NCBI RefSeq assembly: GCF_025567095.1
Contig: NZ_JAOQJH010000008.1
From: Anthropogastromicrobium aceti
GTDB taxonomy: Bacteria; Bacillota; Clostridia; Lachnospirales; Lachnospiraceae
DNA: 64,000 nucleotides
Direction: 5' to 3' (one strand)
The position numbers and the translations under genes were made by a program. The notes below the pieces were generated by a model that worked only from the letters and a program-made list of their open reading frames with translations, was not told the origin of the DNA and made no database searches. This document shows, piece after piece, positions 59,602-64,000 of this stretch (position 1 is the stretch's first letter; every line of letters begins with the position of its first letter).

Positions 59602-61086
59602 ATGAACAACATTCCTCAGGTAAAATTAGGAATCGTAGCAGTCAGCCGTGACTGTTTCCCGGAAAGTCTTTCTGTAAATAGAAGAAAGGCTCTTGTAGCA
59701 GCATATGCAGAAAAGTATGATGTACAGGACATTTACGAATGTCCAGTCTGTATCGTAGAGAGCGAGATCCACATGGTTCAGGCTCTTGAGGATATCAAGA
59801 AGGCAGGATGTAATGCACTTTGCGTATATCTTGGAAACTTTGGCCCAGAGATTTCTGAGACACTTCTTGCAAAACATTTCGATGGACCGAAGATGTTTGT
59901 TGCAGCAGCAGAGGAGAGCCAGAATGACCTTTCAGATGGCAGAGGTGATGCATACTGTGGTATGCTGAATGCAAGCTACAACTTAAAGCTTCGCAATGTA
60001 GGTGCTTACATTCCGGAGTATCCTGTTGGAACAGCACAGGAGTGCGCAGACATGATGCATGAGTTCTTACCAATCGCAAGAACCATCATTGGTCTGTCTG
60101 ATTTAAAGATCATTTCCTTTGGACCAAGACCGCTAAATTTCTTAGCATGTAATGCACCGATCAAGCCACTTTATGACCTTGGTGTTGAGATCGAGGAAAA
60201 CTCCGAGCTTGATCTGTTCGAGGCATTCAAGAAGCATGACAATGACCCAAGAATCCCAGCTAAGGTAGCAGAGATGGAAGCAGAGCTTGGAGAAGGCAAT
60301 AAGAAGCCAGAGGTTCTGCCAAAGCTTGCACAGTATGAGCTGACACTTCTTGATTGGGTTGAGGCACACAGAGGATACCGCAAGTACGTGGCAATCGCTG
60401 GAAAGTGCTGGCCGGCATTCCAGACACAGTTTGGATTTGTACCTTGCTATGTAAACAGCCGTCTGACTGGAATGGGCATTCCGGTATCATGTGAGGTTGA
60501 TATCTACGGATGCTTAAGTGAGTTTATTGGAACATGCGTTAGCGAAGATGCTGTTACTCTGCTTGATATCAACAACTCTGTACCAGCTGATATGTATAAG
60601 GAGTCTATCGAGGGCAAGTTTAATTATACACAGAAGGATACCTTCATGGGATTCCATTGCGGAAATACCTGCAGCAAGAAGCTTTCTTCCTGCACAATGA
60701 AGTATCAGAAGATTATGGCACGTAACCTTCCAGAAGAAGTTACCCAGGGTACTCTTGAGGGAGATATTGTTCCAGGCGATATTACATTCTATCGTTTACA
60801 GTCTACTGCTGACTGCAAGCTTCGTGCTTATATGGCAGAGGGTGAAGTACTTCCAGTTGCAACTAAGTCATTCGGAGGCATCGGTGTATTCGCAATTCCA
60901 GAGATGGGACGCTTCTACCGTCATGTATTAATTGAGAAGAACTATCCGCATCACGGTGCAGTTGCATTTGGTCATTTCGGAAAGGCTCTGTATGAGGTAT
61001 TCAAGTATATCGGTGTTCCGGTAGAAGATATCAACTACAACCAGCCAAAGGGTGTTAGATATCCAACTGAGAACCCATTTGCTTAA
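59602..61086 (+). CDS. L-fucose/L-arabinose isomerase-like protein
   Basis: This 494-residue protein has the fold pattern of the fucose/arabinose isomerase superfamily, with segments IISFGPRPLNFLACNAP near residue 174, CWPAFQTQFGFVPCYVNSRL near 270 and GFHCGNTCSKKL near 352. The metal ligands expected in this superfamily (Glu, Asp, His) are plausible in the central and C-terminal parts. The substrate is not clear; no fucose kinase or aldolase genes are linked. It is followed by copy B of a structured repeat and by a DUF4867 gene. AGGAGG at 59586-59591 precedes the ATG. Confidence 0.85.
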   Translation: MNNIPQVKLGIVAVSRDCFPESLSVNRRKALVAAYAEKYDVQDIYECPVCIVESEIHMVQALEDIKKAGCNALCVYLGNFGPEISETLLAKHFDGPKMFVAAAEESQNDLSDGRGDAYCGMLNASYNLKLRNVGAYIPEYPVGTAQECADMMHEFLPIARTIIGLSDLKIISFGPRPLNFLACNAPIKPLYDLGVEIEENSELDLFEAFKKHDNDPRIPAKVAEMEAELGEGNKKPEVLPKLAQYELTLLDWVEAHRGYRKYVAIAGKCWPAFQTQFGFVPCYVNSRLTGMGIPVSCEVDIYGCLSEFIGTCVSEDAVTLLDINNSVPADMYKESIEGKFNYTQKDTFMGFHCGNTCSKKLSSCTMKYQKIMARNLPEEVTQGTLEGDIVPGDITFYRLQSTADCKLRAYMAEGEVLPVATKSFGGIGVFAIPEMGRFYRHVLIEKNYPHHGAVAFGHFGKALYEVFKYIGVPVEDINYNQPKGVRYPTENPFA

Positions 61087-61096
61087 AATTGCTTAA

Positions 61097-61156
61097 GATA
61101 CCAGAATGTTTTTAGAATTGCTAAGTTCTCAGCAACGAAGCAATTTGTAGGGTATC
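61097..61156. repeat. Structured dispersed element, copy B
   Basis: This 60-nt partner of the element at 23015-23073 starts 11 bp after the stop of the isomerase-like gene. GAATTGCT (61115-61122) pairs with AGCAATTT (61138-61145, one G-U pair), and GATACC (61097-61102) pairs with GGTATC (61151-61156). The two copies differ mostly by C/T and G/A changes, several of which keep pairing. Confidence 0.8.
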
Positions 61157-61181
61157 TAATTAATTAAATTAAGAAGAATAT

Positions 61182-61211
61182 AGCGGGCTCGAGCACAGGG
61201 CCCGCTTATTT
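61182..61211 (+). terminator. GC-rich hairpin before the DUF4867 gene
   Basis: AGCGGGC (61182-61188) pairs with GCCCGCT (61200-61206), followed by TATTTT and then directly by the AAAGGAG ribosome site of the DUF4867 gene. It may terminate partly or act as an attenuator. Confidence 0.6.
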
Positions 61212-61228
61212 TAAAAGGAGAAAAAGTT

Positions 61229-61849
61229 ATGATTAAAATTCAGAATATTAATGATGCATCCTATAAGCGTTTCGGAAAAGTAGTAAAGGATATTGATTTT
61301 AGCGATTTAATCGCAGCGATGGAAGCAACCCCATGCCCAGACGATGTGGTCTATGTGGCATCAGAGGCAGCACTTGAGGCAACAAAGGGCGCAGAGAAGT
61401 TTCAGGAAATTTATTATGGAAAGCTTCCAATTCAGGTAGGATACTGCAATGGCCACAATTCCTTATTAAATGCACTCGAGTATCATCGCTGCGGCGAGGT
61501 AAACGTAGCTGTTACCGATCTGATCGTGCTTGTTGGATCTCTTGTTGACGTAGCAGATGATTTTACATATGACACAGCAAAGGTAGAAGCCTTCTTTGTA
61601 CCGGCAGGAACAGCATTTGAGATGTATGAGACAACACTTCACTATGCACCATGTGGCGTAGACGGCAAGGGCTTTAAGGATGTCATTATTCTTCCAAAGG
61701 GAACAAATGCTGATATTACAAAGAATCCAGAGGCAACAGGAGAAGATCGTTTACTGACAGCAGAAAATAAGTGGCTTATCGCACATGCAGATGCCAAGAT
61801 TGACGGCGCATTCAATGGACTGCAGGGAGAGAATATCTCTGTACTGTAA
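61229..61849 (+). CDS. DUF4867 family protein
   Basis: This 206-residue protein matches the DUF4867 family, with YGKLPIQVGYCNGHNSLLNALEYHR near residue 55 as a hallmark and a cupin-like hydrophobic pattern (VEAFFVPAGTAFEMYETTLHYAPC near 128). The family has no proven activity but is often next to sugar isomerases or aldolases, as here. A role as a sugar-phosphate binding or isomerising protein is inference. AAAGGAG precedes the ATG. Confidence 0.85.
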   Translation: MIKIQNINDASYKRFGKVVKDIDFSDLIAAMEATPCPDDVVYVASEAALEATKGAEKFQEIYYGKLPIQVGYCNGHNSLLNALEYHRCGEVNVAVTDLIVLVGSLVDVADDFTYDTAKVEAFFVPAGTAFEMYETTLHYAPCGVDGKGFKDVIILPKGTNADITKNPEATGEDRLLTAENKWLIAHADAKIDGAFNGLQGENISVL

Positions 61850-61932
61850 AACTACTCCCTTGCAAACATTAGTACTTGCATTTTTATGTTGAATATGCTA
61901 CCCTATCAGATGCAAGAAGAATGAAAAACAAA

Positions 61933-61959
61933 GTCAGGAATGTATTTTGCATCCCTGAC
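61933..61959 (+). other. Hairpin in the gltX leader
   Basis: GTCAGG (61933-61938) pairs with CCTGAC (61954-61959), with further ATG/CAT pairing inside. It stands about 28 nt before the gltX ATG and lacks a T run. No T-box motif was seen. Confidence 0.5.
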
Positions 61960-61986
61960 AGAAAAATAGAAAGGACAGGTTACATT

Positions 61987-63438
61987 ATGAGTAAAGTTAG
62001 AACCAGATTTGCTCCCAGCCCGACAGGACGTATGCATGTCGGAAACCTGAGAACAGCACTGTATGCGTATTTGATTACAAGACATGAGGGAGGAGATTTC
62101 CTCTTACGTATCGAGGACACCGACCAGGAACGTCAGGTTGAAGGTGCTGTTGATATCATTTACCGTACACTGGAAAAAGCGGGCATTACCCATGATGAAG
62201 GTCCAGACAAGGACGGCGGTGTAGGCCCATATGTACAGAGTGAGCGCCAGAAGCAGGGCATCTACATGAAGTATGCGAAGCAGCTGGTAGAAAAGGGAGA
62301 GGCTTATTATTGCTTCTGCGATAAGGAGCGTCTTGAGTCTTTGCACACTATGATTGGTGATAAGGAAATTAGCATCTATGACAAGCATTGCCTTGGACTT
62401 TCAAAGGAAGAGGTTGAGGCAAATCTTGCAGCAGGCAAGCCATTTGTTATCCGTCAGAATAATCCGCGTACTGGAACAACAACCTTCCATGATGAGATTT
62501 ACGGTGATATCACTGTAAATAACGAGGAGCTTGATGACATGATCTTAATTAAGTCTGATGGTTTCCCAACTTACAATTTTGCTAATGTAGTAGATGATCA
62601 CTTAATGGGTATCACTCATGTTGTAAGAGGAAATGAATATCTGTCATCTTCTCCAAAGTATAACCGTCTGTATGAGGCATTTGGCTGGAAGATTCCGGTA
62701 TATGTACATTGTCCTCTTATTACAGATGAGGAGCATAAGAAGCTTTCAAAGCGCTGCGGTCATTCTTCATTTGAGGATCTGTTAGAGCAGGGTTTCCTTC
62801 CGGAATGTATCGTTAACTTTGTTGCACTGCTTGGCTGGAGCCCGGCTGACAATCAGGAAAAGATGACGATGCAGGAGATGATCGAGAAGTTTGACTATAC
62901 AAAGATGAGCAAATCTCCGGCAGTCTTTGACTACGGAAAGTTAAAGTGGTTAAATGGCGAGTACATCAAAGAGATGGACGATGACCGTTATATGGAGATG
63001 GCACTTCCACATATCAAAAAGGTAGTTACAAGAGACTGCGATTATGAGAAGATTGCAAAGATGGTAAAGACACGTATCGAGGTATTCCCAGATATCGAAG
63101 CACTTGTCGATTTCTTCCAGGAAGTACCAGAGTACGACAGCGAGATGTATGTTCATAAGAAGATGAAGACAACAAAAGAGTCTTCCTTACAGCTGTTAAA
63201 TGAAGTTCTTCCAGTACTTGAGGCGCAGGAAGATTTTTCTAATGACGCATTATTTGCTTCTCTTAGTGCATTTGCAAAGGAGAAGGGATACAAGACCGGT
63301 TTTGTAATGTGGCCGATCCGTACTGCAGTTTCAGGAAAACAGTCCACACCGGGTGGTGCAACTGAGCTGATGGAAATTCTTGGAAAAGAAGAATCCATCG
63401 CACGTATCAAGGCTGCAATTGAGAAGCTTTCGGAATAA
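61987..63438 (+). CDS. gltX: Glutamyl-tRNA synthetase
   Basis: This 483-residue class I synthetase charges tRNA with glutamate. The HIGH motif is FAPSPTGRMHVGNLRTALYAY near residue 7, and the KMSKS-equivalent is KKLSKRCG near 252. A long C-terminal anticodon-binding region follows. Whether it is discriminating or also charges tRNA-Gln cannot be told by eye. I start at the ATG at 61987 with AAAGGA upstream; the longer frame contains the leader hairpin. Confidence 0.96.
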   Translation: MSKVRTRFAPSPTGRMHVGNLRTALYAYLITRHEGGDFLLRIEDTDQERQVEGAVDIIYRTLEKAGITHDEGPDKDGGVGPYVQSERQKQGIYMKYAKQLVEKGEAYYCFCDKERLESLHTMIGDKEISIYDKHCLGLSKEEVEANLAAGKPFVIRQNNPRTGTTTFHDEIYGDITVNNEELDDMILIKSDGFPTYNFANVVDDHLMGITHVVRGNEYLSSSPKYNRLYEAFGWKIPVYVHCPLITDEEHKKLSKRCGHSSFEDLLEQGFLPECIVNFVALLGWSPADNQEKMTMQEMIEKFDYTKMSKSPAVFDYGKLKWLNGEYIKEMDDDRYMEMALPHIKKVVTRDCDYEKIAKMVKTRIEVFPDIEALVDFFQEVPEYDSEMYVHKKMKTTKESSLQLLNEVLPVLEAQEDFSNDALFASLSAFAKEKGYKTGFVMWPIRTAVSGKQSTPGGATELMEILGKEESIARIKAAIEKLSE

Positions 63439-63492
63439 AATTCTGAATAGTTACGAATATATTGAACAAAAACGACAGAAAGGAGAGCGAGA

Positions 63493-63837
63493 ATGGCAAA
63501 GCATGATGACGAATTTGAAGGACGCGATACAGTAACCCTGACACTTGATGATGATTCTGAGTTAGAGTGTATCGTACTAAATATTTTCAAGGGCGGAGAC
63601 AGAGAGTATATTGCACTTCTTCCAACTGAGGGAATTGAAGCAGAGGAAGGTACTGTTTATCTGTATCGTTATGAAGAGGATGAGCAGGGCAATCCAAACC
63701 TGACAAATATTGAGTCCGATGAGGAGTATGAGATTGCTTCTGACGCATTTGATGAAATGCTTGACGACGAGGAATATGACGAGTTAGTCAGCGAGGAAGA
63801 ACTTGCAGCAGAAGAAGAGGATGCAAAGAAGTTCTAA
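63493..63837 (+). CDS. DUF1292 family protein
   Basis: This 114-residue, very acidic protein has the DUF1292 core (DTVTLTLDDDSELECIVLNIF near residue 12, YIALLP, YLYRYEED), followed by a Glu/Asp-rich tail. DUF1292 proteins are common small proteins of Firmicutes of unknown function. GAAAGGAGAGCGAG precedes the ATG. A terminator follows its stop. Confidence 0.9.
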   Translation: MAKHDDEFEGRDTVTLTLDDDSELECIVLNIFKGGDREYIALLPTEGIEAEEGTVYLYRYEEDEQGNPNLTNIESDEEYEIASDAFDEMLDDEEYDELVSEEELAAEEEDAKKF

Positions 63838-63860
63838 TTGCAGTTAATTTTGACAAAATA

Positions 63861-63910
63861 AAAACCTTAGGCAGATATAGTAAATTGACTAATCTGCTTA
63901 AGGTTTTTTT
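63861..63910 (+). terminator. Terminator after the DUF1292 gene
   Basis: AACCTTA-GGCAGAT (63863-63876) pairs with ATCTGC-TTAAGGTT (63892-63905) and ends in a run of seven T residues. Confidence 0.88.
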
Positions 63911-63918
63911 ACAAAAGT

Positions 63919-63960
63919 CGGGCGGGAAAGCCCACGGTTTTAACCGTGGGATGAAAGCCA
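63919..63960. mobile_element. IS200/IS605-like end hairpin (possible omega-RNA scaffold end), partial
   Basis: CCCACGGT (63931-63938) pairs with ACCGTGGG (63943-63950), flanked by GGGCGGGAAAG on the left and ATGAAAGCC on the right. This CCCACGG-loop-CCGTGGG-ATGAAAGC pattern is typical of the subterminal hairpin of IS200/IS605-family elements and the 3' end of TnpB-associated RNA. No tnpB or tnpA gene is in the window, so this is either a solo end or the edge of an element continuing past 64000. Confidence 0.45.
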
Positions 63961-64000
63961 AGAAACTTTTTGCAATTATCGGACAATGATGTCGAATTTT

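Overview
The window comes from an anaerobic, spore-forming Gram-positive bacterium of the class Clostridia. A Lachnospiraceae gut commensal fits best, though this placement is inference from gene content and order. The evidence is spoVAD-spoVAE, the uvrC-hprK-murB-rapZ-whiA-HPr-dnaE-pfkA order typical of Clostridia, DUF1292 and DUF4867 proteins, moderate GC, strong GGAGG ribosome sites and oxygen-sensitive iron-sulfur enzymes. No rRNA, tRNA, CRISPR array or complete transposon was seen.

Layout. 1-2.8 kb: the N-terminal part of a bacitracin-type ABC ATPase, divergent from a two-component system whose leader carries eight TGGTTG repeats. 2.9-7.6 kb: a Lon-like AAA protein, spoVAD-spoVAE and glpK. 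7.6-23.9 kb: housekeeping genes pyrG, ftsH, uvrC, the hprK-murB-rapZ-whiA-HPr(E15) operon, lepB, dnaE, pfkA and an RNA methyltransferase. 24-29.8 kb: an AT-richer carbohydrate ABC transporter with a membrane-bound AraC-type regulator. 30-38 kb: an SH3/lytic transglycosylase wall enzyme, carbamate kinase, queA, a pseudouridine synthase, ligA and metA. 38-51 kb: the most notable region (below). 51-64 kb: a secreted DUF885 peptidase, two polysaccharide deacetylases, a class Ic aspartate aminotransferase, a DUF4143 ATPase behind a 29-bp palindrome, a small sugar module (transaldolase-like aldolase, fucose-isomerase-like protein, DUF4867), gltX, a DUF1292 protein, and an IS200/IS605-like hairpin at the edge.

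The 38-51 kb region reads as a self-contained succinate-forming pathway. A malate-dehydrogenase-like enzyme and FumC lead to fumarate. A co-directional run then encodes HdrB, HdrC, HdrA, an MvhD/FlxD-like protein, two FlxB/FlxC-like ferredoxin proteins, an FlxA-like NADH/flavin reductase, and a fumarate reductase pair (FrdB, FrdA) with no membrane anchor. An AAE-family carrier, the family of a known succinate exporter, follows. A perfect 18-bp Rex-like (NADH/NAD+) operator overlaps a promoter -10 in front of the first gene. I infer a soluble, flavin-based electron-bifurcating NADH:ferredoxin/fumarate reductase. HdrABC-FlxABCD is known for disulfide-type acceptors; the direct pairing with FrdAB, the FrdA architecture (long N-terminal extension, short C-terminus, no covalent-FAD histidine) and the redox control make it the best candidate for an undescribed system here.

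Other points of note are a 59-60 nt structured intergenic element in two copies (after pfkA and after the fucose-isomerase-like gene), an HPr with Glu15 in place of His15, a LigA with changed conserved residues, and a solute-binding protein without a lipobox.
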